A stretch of 26,411 nucleotides of DNA from positions 1 through 26,411 of the forward strand of contig JAEWED010000231.1 in NCBI GenBank assembly GCA_023389745.1, in the 5' to 3' direction. Below, piece after piece: positions 14,893 through 22,083 of the stretch. The translations under genes were made by a program, and so were the position numbers. The first letter of the stretch is position 1; every line of letters starts with the position of its first letter. The notes below the pieces were generated by a model that searched no databases, was not told the origin of the DNA, and saw nothing but the letters and a program-made list of their open reading frames with translations. This DNA is from Actinomycetes bacterium (lineage in GTDB: Bacteria; Actinomycetota; Acidimicrobiia; Acidimicrobiales; Microtrichaceae).

Positions 14893-16230
14893 TCAGATGG
14901 GATCGGGCTTCGGCCCGAAGGCATCCCACCCGTCGCCCGGCTCGTCGGTCTCGTCCGGCTCGTCGGGCTGGGCCGCCGCTGTCGGCGCCGGCGGTACGCC
15001 GTGGCCGTGGTCGTGGCCGGCGTGGAGCTCCTCGCGGCCGGTGAGCACCGCGGCGGCGAGCGCGGTGGTGATCGGCACCGCGAGGATCAGGCCGATCGAT
15101 CCGACCAGCATGCGCACGACCTCGACCGCGACGATCTCGCTGGTCACGATCCGGCCCGTCGACCGTGCGCCCTGGCTGAACAGGAGCACCAGCGGCAGCG
15201 ACGCACCGGCATAGGCGAGCACGAGGGTGTTGACCGTCGACGCCACGTGGTCGCGTCCCACCCGCATCGCCTCGCGGTAGAGCTCGACGCGACCGAAGCG
15301 TGGGTTCGCCCGCTTGAGCGCACCGACCGCCGAGACCTGGGTGACGGTGACGTCGTCGAGCACGCCGAGCGCGCCGACGACGATGCCGGCCACCAGCAAC
15401 CCGCGCAGGTCGAGCGCCGAGGCGGTCACCCGCAGCGCCTGCGCGTCCGGCGATGCCAGCCCGGACAGGCTCATCACCTCGGTCGCGACCAGCGCGATCA
15501 CGGTGATCACCACGAGCGAGAGCAACGTGCCCGCGAGCGCCACGGTCGTCGCCGGGTTGAAGCCGTGAGCCAGGTACAGCGCCAGGAACGCGATCGCCGC
15601 GCTCGCGACCAGCGCCACCATCACCGCGGATTCGTCGCGGATCAGCGCCGGCACCAGGAACACGACCAGGATCACACCGCTGCCGAGCAGACCCGTGAGG
15701 GCACGCACGCCCTGCCAGCGGCCCACCGCGATCGCCGCGACGACGAACAGCCCGAGCAGCCACCACATCGGCAACGCCCGCTGCACGTCGCTGTAGCTGT
15801 AGCGGTACGGCGGGGGACTGGTCGGCACGTCGAGCAGCACGACCTCGTCGCCGACATGCTGTTCGGGCACCCCGAAGTCGGTGTCCCGGATCAGGAACAC
15901 GCCGTCGTCGCCGGCGTCGGGCCCCGAGGTGATGCGCACCTCGACCCGGGCGCAGCCGGCCAGGGCGTCGGCCTCGACCGCGTCGCACTCGGTGCGCTCG
16001 ACGGCGGTGACCGTCGCATCGACGTACGTTCCGGGCTGTGGCACGACCTCTGGCGCCGGCCCACGAGGCCAGAACACACCCAGGCCGACGATGCACAGCA
16101 CCGCGACCAGCAACACCGCCCGGGTGACCCAGACCCGGATCAGCTCGTTCCGGTCGTGATCGAGCCCCGCGCGACCGTCCGGGTCGTCGTGCTCGTGCTC
16201 GTGCTCGTCGTGCGCAGCCGGGTTCGTCAC
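14893..16230 (-). CDS. YibE/F-family membrane protein with His-rich termini
   Basis: A 445-residue membrane protein. It has a cytoplasmic His/Asp-rich N-terminus (HDEHEHEHDD), one helix (AVLLVAVLCIVGLGVFW), an external beta-rich domain to about residue 150 (GTYVDATVTAVERTEC, VEVRITSGPDAG), then about seven helices. Core motifs are GVILVVFLVPALI, LYLAHGFNPATTVALAGTLL, GALGVLDDVTVTQVSAV and LVLAYAGASLPLVLLF, all typical of YibE/F proteins, which are found in many Gram-positive bacteria without an assigned function. The C-terminus carries HAGHDHGHG and an acidic tail. The GTG at 16230 overlaps the VOC gene's stop as GTGA, so the two are coupled. His clusters at both ends suggest metal binding; this is inference. 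Confidence 0.88.
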   Translation of the reverse strand: MTNPAAHDEHEHEHDDPDGRAGLDHDRNELIRVWVTRAVLLVAVLCIVGLGVFWPRGPAPEVVPQPGTYVDATVTAVERTECDAVEADALAGCARVEVRITSGPDAGDDGVFLIRDTDFGVPEQHVGDEVVLLDVPTSPPPYRYSYSDVQRALPMWWLLGLFVVAAIAVGRWQGVRALTGLLGSGVILVVFLVPALIRDESAVMVALVASAAIAFLALYLAHGFNPATTVALAGTLLSLVVITVIALVATEVMSLSGLASPDAQALRVTASALDLRGLLVAGIVVGALGVLDDVTVTQVSAVGALKRANPRFGRVELYREAMRVGRDHVASTVNTLVLAYAGASLPLVLLFSQGARSTGRIVTSEIVAVEVVRMLVGSIGLILAVPITTALAAAVLTGREELHAGHDHGHGVPPAPTAAAQPDEPDETDEPGDGWDAFGPKPDPI

Positions 16231-16700
16231 GACGCCATGAGCTCGACCCGGTTGCCGTCGGGGTCGGCGACGAAGACCAGGTCGACACCCAGGGTCGCTC
16301 GGGTCGACTCGACCACGGTGCCACCGTGTTCGACGAGCCGCGCGACCGACGCCTCGAGGTCCGGCGTGCGGAACGCGACGTGCGTCATGCCCAGCTGGTT
16401 GCGGTTCGCAGAGGGCGTGCCGAACGCCTCGGGGCTCGAGTAGTGCAGCAGCTCGATCGCGAACCGTCCGGAGCGGATGAACTGCGACACGACCTTCACG
16501 CCGGCGTCGACCTCGAGGGCGCGGTCCAGGCCGGGCAACATCGAGTCGGTGAGGTCGTAGCGCTCATCGGCCCGGAAGCCGAGGCCGTCGCACCAGAACC
16601 GCAGGGCCCGATCCAGGTCGGCGACGCACAACCCGATGTGCGAGACCGTGGCTGCCGCCTCGGGGGACGGTGCGGCGCCGGCTTCGGTGGGGTCGTTCAT
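16227..16700 (-). CDS. VOC-family (glyoxalase/dioxygenase-like) protein
   Basis: A 157-residue protein from ATG 16700. Two beta-alpha-beta-beta-beta units are visible. The first is VSHIGLCVADLDRALRFW, followed by ERYDLTDSMLPG and FAIELLHYSS; the second is MTHVAFRTPDLEASVARL, then VFVADPDGNRVELMAS. The His, Glu, His and Glu at the ends of these strands match the usual divalent-metal site of the superfamily (lyases, dioxygenases, epimerases). Substrate cannot be told. There is no Shine-Dalgarno; TAGAAC ends 7 bases before the ATG, so a leaderless start is possible. The stop overlaps the YibE/F start as GTGA, an unusual pairing of a soluble enzyme with this membrane protein. Confidence 0.85.
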   Translation of the reverse strand: MNDPTEAGAAPSPEAAATVSHIGLCVADLDRALRFWCDGLGFRADERYDLTDSMLPGLDRALEVDAGVKVVSQFIRSGRFAIELLHYSSPEAFGTPSANRNQLGMTHVAFRTPDLEASVARLVEHGGTVVESTRATLGVDLVFVADPDGNRVELMAS

Positions 16701-16775
16701 GGCTTCGGTTCTACACGAGCCGGACCGGCCCGGGAACGTCGGCCGGTGCACCGGGTGTGCCCGGTGGGCCCTGGG

Positions 16776-17900
16776 TCAGCCGGTGGCGGCGGGGGAGTTC
16801 GCTGCGCCCGTCGTCGCGCCCTTCGTCGTCGGTGTCAGCATCTCGGCGGCGAGCAGCTCGTAGGCCAGCAGCTCGTACGACCGCGCCCGCACCTCGGCGC
16901 TGTGCGCCATCGTCAGCACCATGACCTCGTCGACGGCGGCCTCGTCCGCGAGCACCCGCAGTCTCGCGGCGACGTTCGACGCCGAACCGATCGTGTGGCG
17001 CGCCCGGTTCGCGAGCCGCTGCGCCTCCTCGGCGGGGGAGTACTCGTACGCGAGCGCCTCCTCGAACGTCGGCGACGGCCGGTCGCCGCCCTGCCCGATG
17101 TGCAGCCAGGCCAGGTCGAGCAGCGCGGCGTGGTGCTCGGCCTCGTCGTCGGTCTCGCCCGCCAGCGCGGAGAGCCCGAGGATCGAGTACGGCTCGGCGA
17201 AGAAGCGACTGGGGCGGAACTCGGCGCGGTAGTGGCGCAGCACCGCGGCCGCTGCGGTCGGGTTGATGTGCGCGGCGAACGCGAAGCCCAAGCCGAGCGC
17301 CGCGGCGAGCTGCGCCGAGTAGCCGCTGGAGCCGAGCAGGAAGATCTGCGGTGCGTCGCCGCCCTTCGGTGAGGCGGTCACGCTCGCGAACGGGTGGTCC
17401 GAGTCGAGCCCGTCGGTCAGGAAGCCGAGCAGGTCCTCGAGCTCCTCGGGGAAGTTCTCGGCCCGCAGCGCGGCGGGCGTGCGTCGCAGGGCGAGCGCGG
17501 TGCGGCCGTCGGTGCCGGGTGCCCGACCGATGCCCAGATCGATCCGGCCAGGGTGCATCGCCTCGAGCAGGCGGAACGACTCCGCCACGTGCAGCGGCGC
17601 GTGGTTGGGGAGCATGACACCGCCCGAACCGACCCGCAGCGTCGAGGTCGCCGCGGCGACGTGCGCGATCAGGATCGACGGCACCGACGACGCGATGGTC
17701 TGGGTGTTGTGGTGCTCGGCGAGCCAGTAGCGCTCGAACCCGAGGCCCTCGACCCGTTGGGCGAGCTCGACCGAGCTGTCGACCGCGCCCCGCACCGAGC
17801 CACCCGCGGGGACCGGACACACGTCGAGCACCGAGAGGCGCAGCGGTTGATACGCGGGTGGCTGGCGGGTGGCGGGCAGATCGGCAGGGGGAGTCGACAT
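16776..17900 (-). CDS. LLM-class flavin-dependent oxidoreductase
   Basis: A 374-residue TIM-barrel enzyme of the bacterial luciferase superfamily. Features include LRLSVLDVCPVPAG at the first strand, RYWLAEHHNTQTIASS, LRVGSGGVMLPNHAPL, RIDLGIGRAPGTD, IFLLGSSGYSAQLAAALGLG and a C-terminal helix bundle. The HHN and GIGRAPGTD motifs are those of the MsnO8-type subgroup, which uses reduced FMN (or F420 in some members) to oxidise small molecules. ATG 17900 fits the family start; a GTG at 17972 would add 24 residues encoded by a tandem repeat. It follows the thioesterase gene by 91 bases on the same strand and may belong to the TetR-controlled operon. The C-terminal 40 residues (YELLAYELLAAEML, then T/A-rich) are a loose extension. 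Confidence 0.9.
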   Translation of the reverse strand: MSTPPADLPATRQPPAYQPLRLSVLDVCPVPAGGSVRGAVDSSVELAQRVEGLGFERYWLAEHHNTQTIASSVPSILIAHVAAATSTLRVGSGGVMLPNHAPLHVAESFRLLEAMHPGRIDLGIGRAPGTDGRTALALRRTPAALRAENFPEELEDLLGFLTDGLDSDHPFASVTASPKGGDAPQIFLLGSSGYSAQLAAALGLGFAFAAHINPTAAAAVLRHYRAEFRPSRFFAEPYSILGLSALAGETDDEAEHHAALLDLAWLHIGQGGDRPSPTFEEALAYEYSPAEEAQRLANRARHTIGSASNVAARLRVLADEAAVDEVMVLTMAHSAEVRARSYELLAYELLAAEMLTPTTKGATTGAANSPAATG

Positions 17901-17943
17901 CACGGGTGCCAACGACGCCTGGGGGTGAGCTATTCCTGACCGG

Positions 17944-18011
17944 TCATCTGCCGCGTCGGGCTGCTCGGTCACCTGCCGTCGGGCTGCTCGGTCACCTGCC
18001 GTCGGGCTGGG
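17944..18011. repeat. 23-bp tandem repeat between thioesterase and LLM genes
   Basis: CACCTGCCGTCGGGCTGCTC plus GGT makes a 23-bp unit found at 17969-17991 and, in part, from 17992. A variant with two extra bases and one change lies at 17944-17968. The repeat covers the stop codon of the thioesterase gene, so each unit repeats the sequence of its last codons, and the first possible GTG of the LLM gene. Confidence 0.8.
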
Positions 18012-18903
18012 GAAGCTCTGAGTCGACCCGGGGGACCAGCGCGAGCTGGCGGGCCTGGGCGACGAGGCGCCCGGTGCCGTCCCAGATGTGGCTGTCGACC
18101 TCGAGGAAGCCGTCCGCGATGAACCGGGTGCGGACCTCGCACGCCAGCCAACCCGGCGCGGGGCGGGCGCGGACGTGCGCGGTCAGCTCCAGGGTCGGCA
18201 CCCAGCCGATCGGGATGTCGACGTTGAAGATGGTCGGAGGGAACGCGTCGACGGCGGTCAGCAGCGCGATCGTGGTGAGTGGCTGGTCGTCGGGCAGTCG
18301 GAACCAGCCGCGCAGCAGCGGCGTGCCGCTGCGCTCGCCGACCACGAACCGGGCGTCGTCGGGGTGCAGCGCCAGCTGCACGTGTCCGAAGAACGGTGGC
18401 GGGAAGATGCCGTCGGGGACCACCTGGTGGCAGTCCTCGGGAGCAGGCAGCTCCGGTGGGGCGCCGTCGACGAGCAGCGTCGCCTCCGGGTCGGGTTCGC
18501 CCAGGTCGCCGCACATCGCGAGCGTGGTGATGACCGGCGAGCCGTCCGCGGTCCGCAGCGTGGCGTTCGCGGTGGTGAAGCGCCGCCCGGATCGCACCAC
18601 CGAGGTGTCGATCGTGAGCGGGCCCGGGCGGCCGGGGGACAGGTAGTGGGCCGTGACGCTGATCGGGTCCGGTCGGTCCGCCGCGGCGCACAGCGCCCGC
18701 CCGGCGATGGCCATCAGGTAGCCGCCGTTCGCGTTGCCGAGGATGTCCCATCCGTCGACCACCTCGGCGGCGTACCGCCCGTCGACGAGGGGAGTGACCG
18801 CGGTCGCGGCCTCGAAGTCACCGGGTCGGTCGACGTCGCCGGGTCGGTCGGCGTTGCCGCTTGGGTCGGTGTTGGCGGGTGCGTCGTGCATCGGGTCGAT
18901 CAT
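17992..18903 (-). CDS. TesB-like acyl-CoA thioesterase (double hot-dog)
   Basis: A 303-residue cytoplasmic enzyme. Residues 1-30 are acidic with a repeated DRPGD motif. The first hot-dog half holds WDILGNANGGYLMAIAGRAL, ISVTAHYLSPGRPGPLTID and GRRFTTANATL; the second half holds TPLLRGWFRLPDDQPLTTIA, DIPIGWVPTLELTAHVRARP, GWLACEVRTRFIADGFLEVD and GRLVAQARQLALV. This is the layout of TesB/Acot8-like thioesterases, which cleave acyl-CoA to fatty acid and CoA. The start ATG overlaps the MFS stop as ATGA (18900-18903), so the two are coupled. Its end lies in a 23-bp tandem repeat. Context suggests export or detoxification of an acyl or aromatic-acid compound. Confidence 0.87.
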   Translation of the reverse strand: MIDPMHDAPANTDPSGNADRPGDVDRPGDFEAATAVTPLVDGRYAAEVVDGWDILGNANGGYLMAIAGRALCAAADRPDPISVTAHYLSPGRPGPLTIDTSVVRSGRRFTTANATLRTADGSPVITTLAMCGDLGEPDPEATLLVDGAPPELPAPEDCHQVVPDGIFPPPFFGHVQLALHPDDARFVVGERSGTPLLRGWFRLPDDQPLTTIALLTAVDAFPPTIFNVDIPIGWVPTLELTAHVRARPAPGWLACEVRTRFIADGFLEVDSHIWDGTGRLVAQARQLALVPRVDSELPQPDGR

Positions 18904-20489
18904 GCCAGCGCCCCGGCATCCGTACCCGGCAGGGCGTCGGTTCCTGCCGGGTCGTCGGTGGTCGCGTGGTCCATGTCGCGGCCGCTGGCAGGCAGGAAGA
19001 TCATCGCCGAGATCGACCCGAGCGCCGCCGCTGCAGCCGCGATGCGGACCCCACCGGAGAAGCCGTCGAGGAACGCGGTGCGGGTGGCGTCCAGGATGAT
19101 GTCGCGCCCGGCGGGGGGTGCCATGTCCGCCACCGCGACCGCCGCCTGCACCGATCCTTCGGCGGCGTCGAGGGCCTCGTCGGGGATCGGCAGCCCGGCG
19201 AGCAGCTCCAGCAGCTTCGGTCCGTAGAGCGAGCTGAACACCGAGCCGACCACGGCGACTCCCAAGGTGCCGCCGAGCTCGCGGGTCGTGTCGTTGACCG
19301 CCGAGCCCACGCCGGCCTTGTGGCGGGGCAGCGAACCGAGGATGGCCTCGGTCGACGGGGCGGTCGTCATGGTCATGCCCGCTGCGGTGAACATCATCTG
19401 CAGCACGATGGGACCCCAGTACGGGGTGTCGACATCGAGCGTCGACGCCCAGGCGAAGCCGAACGCCATCGAGGCGAGCCCGGTGGCGACGACCTTGGTC
19501 GACCCGAAGCGCAGCGCGAGTCGTGCGGCGATCGGAGCGGTGACCGCTGCGGTGATCGCGAACGGCAGCGTGTGCAGGCCGGCCGAGAGCGTCGAGTAAC
19601 CCCGGATGACCTGGAAGTACTGGGTGATCAGGAAGATGAACCCGAAGAGGCCGAAGAACGCGACCGCCACCGAGAAGCTGGCCGCAGAGAAGCGAGGGTT
19701 GGCGAAGACCGTGACGTCGAGCATGGGGTCGTGGCGGCGGCGCTCCCACAGCACGAAGGTGACGAAGAGGACGGCGAAGACCGCGAAGCTGGCGATCGTC
19801 ACCGGGTCGGTCCAGCCCCGGTGCGGGGCCTCGATCACGGTGTAGACGAGCAGTGCGATGGCGCTGATCGACAGGACCAGACCGAGCGGGTCGAGCCGGC
19901 CGGCGTCGGGGTCCTTGGTCGTCGGGACCAGCCGGTGGCCGAGCACGAGCGCGGTCAGCACGATCGGCACGTTGACCAGGAAGATCGAGCCCCACCAGAA
20001 GTGCTCGAGCAGGTAACCGCCGGTGAGCGGGCCGAGCGCGACCGCCAGGCCCGAGATGGCCGACCAGACCCCGATGGCCTTGGCCCGCTCGGTCGGGTCG
20101 GTGAACACATTGGTCAGGATGGCGAGCGTGGCGGGGAACACGAGTGCGGCGCCGACGCCCATGGCGGCGCGAGCGGTGATCAGGCCCGTGGCGCTGCCGG
20201 AGAAGGCGGCGGCAACTGAGGTCAGGCCGAAGAGCACGAGGCCGATCTGCAGGGCGCCCTTGCGGCCGTAGCGGTCACCGAGGCTGCCGAAGGCGAGCAG
20301 CAGCCCGGCGAACACGAGGCTGTAGGAGTCGACGATCCACTGCAGCTGGCTGGTGCCGGCGTCGAGCTCGCGGCTGAGGGTGGGCAGGGCCACGTTGACG
20401 ATGGTGTTGTCGACGACGACGAGGAAGACGCTCAGGCCGAGCACGGCGAGGATCGCCCACCTCCGGCGATGGATCACTTCTGGGGTCAT
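18900..20489 (-). CDS. MFS exporter, DHA2/EmrB-QacA family, TetR-controlled
   Basis: A 529-residue protein from ATG 20489, with AGGAAGG 8 bases ahead. The first helix (WAILAVLGLSVFLVVVDNTI) is followed by VNVALPTLSREL: the full D1 motif with its Asp, unlike the exporter at 12440. Motif A, GSLGDRYGRKGAL, lies near residue 73, and ALGPLTGGYLLEHFWWGSIF follows. There are about fourteen helices, and a soluble stretch near 450-490 precedes the last one. Such proteins expel lipophilic drugs or fatty-acid-like molecules using the proton gradient. It is the first gene of an operon with the thioesterase and perhaps the LLM enzyme, and is divergent from a TetR gene across a promoter with two operator sites. 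This is a classical inducible efflux arrangement. Confidence 0.9.
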   Translation of the reverse strand: MTPEVIHRRRWAILAVLGLSVFLVVVDNTIVNVALPTLSRELDAGTSQLQWIVDSYSLVFAGLLLAFGSLGDRYGRKGALQIGLVLFGLTSVAAAFSGSATGLITARAAMGVGAALVFPATLAILTNVFTDPTERAKAIGVWSAISGLAVALGPLTGGYLLEHFWWGSIFLVNVPIVLTALVLGHRLVPTTKDPDAGRLDPLGLVLSISAIALLVYTVIEAPHRGWTDPVTIASFAVFAVLFVTFVLWERRRHDPMLDVTVFANPRFSAASFSVAVAFFGLFGFIFLITQYFQVIRGYSTLSAGLHTLPFAITAAVTAPIAARLALRFGSTKVVATGLASMAFGFAWASTLDVDTPYWGPIVLQMMFTAAGMTMTTAPSTEAILGSLPRHKAGVGSAVNDTTRELGGTLGVAVVGSVFSSLYGPKLLELLAGLPIPDEALDAAEGSVQAAVAVADMAPPAGRDIILDATRTAFLDGFSGGVRIAAAAAALGSISAMIFLPASGRDMDHATTDDPAGTDALPGTDAGALA

Positions 20490-20525
20490 GGGGTGGCCTT
20501 CCTCGTCGGGGGATCGATGGCGTTG

Positions 20526-20562
20526 TAGAACGCTGTTCTGCAGTTTATAGAACGCTGTGCTA
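20526..20562. promoter_or_regulatory. Paired TetR operators in divergent promoter
   Basis: TAGAACGCTGTTCTG (20526-20540) contains the perfect inverted repeat AGAAC-GCT-GTTCT. TAGAACGCTGTGCTA (20548-20562) is the same site with one mismatched arm. They are 22 bp apart, two turns of the helix, on the same face of DNA. One lies in the spacer of the exporter promoter and the other just after its -10, so binding should block it. This fits cooperative binding of the adjacent TetR protein. Confidence 0.75.
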
Positions 20563-20573
20563 TTCACTGTAAA
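20544..20573 (-). promoter_or_regulatory. Promoter of MFS-thioesterase operon
   Basis: On the minus strand TTTACA (20568-20573) and TATAAA (20544-20549) are 18 bases apart. This is a near-consensus housekeeping promoter in otherwise GC-rich DNA. Start of transcription would be near 20537, inside the first TetR operator. Confidence 0.65.
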
Positions 20574-20580
20574 GGGGCAT

Positions 20581-21252
20581 ATGATGTTGCGGATGCCAAG
20601 GTCCGGGAAGTTCGCTCCGATCTCGAAGGCGGTCGCCCGTCGACAGGGCGCCGTTCGCACGCCGAGCGCCGAGGTCGAGCGCTCGGTGATCGACGCCGCG
20701 GAACGGCTGCTCGTGACAGAGGGACCCGGCGCGTTGACGGTGCGGCGCATCGCGAGCGAGGCGGGCGTGGCGCCGATGAGCGTGTACAACCACCTCGGCG
20801 GCAAGGACGGCGTGCTCGACGCGTTGCTCGAGCGTGGGTTCGACGCGTTGCACGAGGCGATCTCGGACCTCGGGACCGACGACCCGTACGAGGACCTCGC
20901 CGAGTCGGGCCGCCGGTACCGGGCCTTCGCTCGAGAGCAGCCGCAGCGGTACCTGTTGATGTTCGAGCGGGCGGTGCCCGACTACGAGCCGTCGGCCATG
21001 ACGTTGGGGCACGCGTTCGCGACGTTCAAGCAGCTCGAGATGCTGGTGCGGCGTGCGATGGACGCCGGGGTGATCGTCGACGGTGACGCGGGTGAGGTCG
21101 CGCAGCGCCTCTGGAGCAGCTGCCACGGCTTGGCGTCGCTGGAGCTGCACGGGTTCGCGTTCTGCGAGGACCTGCCCGGTCACCAGGAGGAAGCGGCGGC
21201 GACGATGCTGCGCGGGCTCACGGTCCCGGACCCGGGCGAACCGACGGCGTAG
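20581..21252 (+). CDS. TetR-family repressor with WHG-type C-terminal domain
   Basis: A 223-residue regulator. AAAGGGG stands just before two adjacent ATGs (20581 and 20584). The DNA-binding domain is at about 32-80: VERSVIDAAERLLVTEGPGA, then LTVRRIASEAGVAPMSVYNH and LGGKDGVLDALLERG. The C-terminal part is helical, with AESGRRYRAFAREQPQRYLL, then LMFERAVPDYEP and a late RLWSSCHGLASLEL motif, as in TetR proteins with a WHG effector domain. It is divergent from the exporter operon and most likely represses both sides through the paired operators. The inducer is unknown, but it should be a substrate of the exporter or thioesterase. The first 25 residues are a basic extension longer than usual. 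Confidence 0.9.
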   Translation: MMLRMPRSGKFAPISKAVARRQGAVRTPSAEVERSVIDAAERLLVTEGPGALTVRRIASEAGVAPMSVYNHLGGKDGVLDALLERGFDALHEAISDLGTDDPYEDLAESGRRYRAFAREQPQRYLLMFERAVPDYEPSAMTLGHAFATFKQLEMLVRRAMDAGVIVDGDAGEVAQRLWSSCHGLASLELHGFAFCEDLPGHQEEAAATMLRGLTVPDPGEPTA

Positions 21253-21309
21253 GCCGGCGCTCCGTAGGCCGGCGCTCCGTAGCCCGGCTCGCGCCGCTGC
21301 CTCGGTGGT

Positions 21310-21500
21310 GCTCCAGAGCCGAGTTGCGACGAGAGCGGCGGGAGGACCCGGACTCCTGGGTATGTCCCGGCACCGAGTTGCGACGAAAGCGGTCGGGGCT
21401 GGGCCGGCCCGGCGTCGGGGTGGGCTCGAGCGCCGAGCTGCGACGACATCGCCCGGCGGTCGTCGAGCGCGATCCCGCGCCGAGTTGCGACGAATCCGGA
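21310..21500 (-). repeat. Left cluster: four copies of the TTCGTYGCAACTCGG repeat (minus orientation)
   Basis: The motif CCGAGTTGCGACGAA on the plus strand has its core GAGTTGCGACGA at 21321, 21375, 21435 (GAGCTG variant) and 21482, at intervals of 54, 60 and 47 bp. Flanking bases are also shared in part: copy one continues into CTCTGGAGCACCACCGAGG when read on the minus strand, close to the right-hand copies. No gene is convincing in the 303 bases from 21253 to 21555. Confidence 0.85.
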
Positions 21501-21555
21501 GCGCCGGGGTCCGGTCCCCGCTGACAGCCGTCCTTGACGGCGGGATGCTCCGAGG

Positions 21556-21921
21556 ATGCAGCCCGACTTCCGAACCATGCCCCGCTCCGCGCTCCGGCCC
21601 CACGACCTGCGCGGCAAGAACCTGCGCTACAGCCTGCTGACGCTGCTGTGGCAGCACGGTCCGGCGACGATCGCCGAGCTCCGGGCCCGCCTCGAGTCAC
21701 TCGGCCTGGTGGTGGGCGGCCGCGACCCGAACAAGACCATCAGCGATGTGCTGTGTTGGGAGCTCAAGAAGGGACGGGTCCGCCGCCTCTCGAGGGGCCG
21801 CTATGCGGCGTTGCGAAGGCCCGACACCACGACCCGGCGGCACCGGGACCGCCTTCGGGACCTGGTGGCCGAAGCCGAGGTGCGGTCCCGCCGCGCCGGC
21901 GGACTGGGCCGGGCCGCCTGA
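21556..21921 (+). CDS. Small winged-helix DNA-binding protein inside repeat clusters
   Basis: A 121-residue basic protein, starting at ATG 21556 (GGGATG upstream) or perhaps at ATG 21577. Residues 20-80 read LRYSLLTLLWQHGPATIAEL, then RARLESLGLVVGG, NKTISDVLCWELKKGRVRRL and SRGRYAALRR. This is a clear winged helix: helix one, a short helix-turn-helix, and a wing ending in GRGRY-like residues. The tail is very rich in arginine. Similar small winged-helix proteins occur widely in actinobacteria with no known role. It is framed by four inverted and three direct copies of one repeat, so the repeat may be its binding site. It has no link to the TetR or ABC genes on either side. Confidence 0.7.
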   Translation: MQPDFRTMPRSALRPHDLRGKNLRYSLLTLLWQHGPATIAELRARLESLGLVVGGRDPNKTISDVLCWELKKGRVRRLSRGRYAALRRPDTTTRRHRDRLRDLVAEAEVRSRRAGGLGRAA

Positions 21922-21929
21922 TCCCGGAA

Positions 21930-22078
21930 CAATTCGTCGCGACTCGGTTCTGAACCCCACCAGGGTCGGCCGGGCACGTGTCCGGTTTCGTTGCTACTCG
22001 GTTCTGGGGTGCCACCGAGGTCTGGTGGGAGGGGACCGGTTTCGTCGCAACTCGGTTCTGGGGTGCCACCGAGGCCTG
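21930..22078 (+). repeat. Right cluster: three copies of the TTCGTYGCAACTCGG repeat (plus orientation)
   Basis: Core TCGTCGCAACTC or close variants lie at 21934, 21988 and 22042, exactly 54 bp apart. The last two copies share almost all of the 54-bp unit, including CTCGGTTCTGGGGTGCCACC and GAGG. In them CTCGG and CCGAG can pair around a 13-base loop. Orientation is opposite to the left cluster. The cluster fills the whole gap between the winged-helix gene and the end of the ABC permease gene. Confidence 0.88.
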
Positions 22079-22083
22079 GCGGC

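Noticed and set aside
14762..16324. 520-residue minus-strand frame overlapping YibE/F
   Set aside because: Repetitive Arg/Gly/Ala composition; the YibE/F frame shows genuine helices and family motifs.
18904..19995. Upstream extension of the thioesterase frame to 19995
   Set aside because: It runs through the MFS exporter gene in another frame; ATG 18903 overlaps the exporter stop as ATGA and begins the real protein.
21310..22078. Possible CRISPR array
   Set aside because: The shared core is only about 15 bp, copies differ, orientation flips in the middle, spacing varies on the left, and no cas genes are near.
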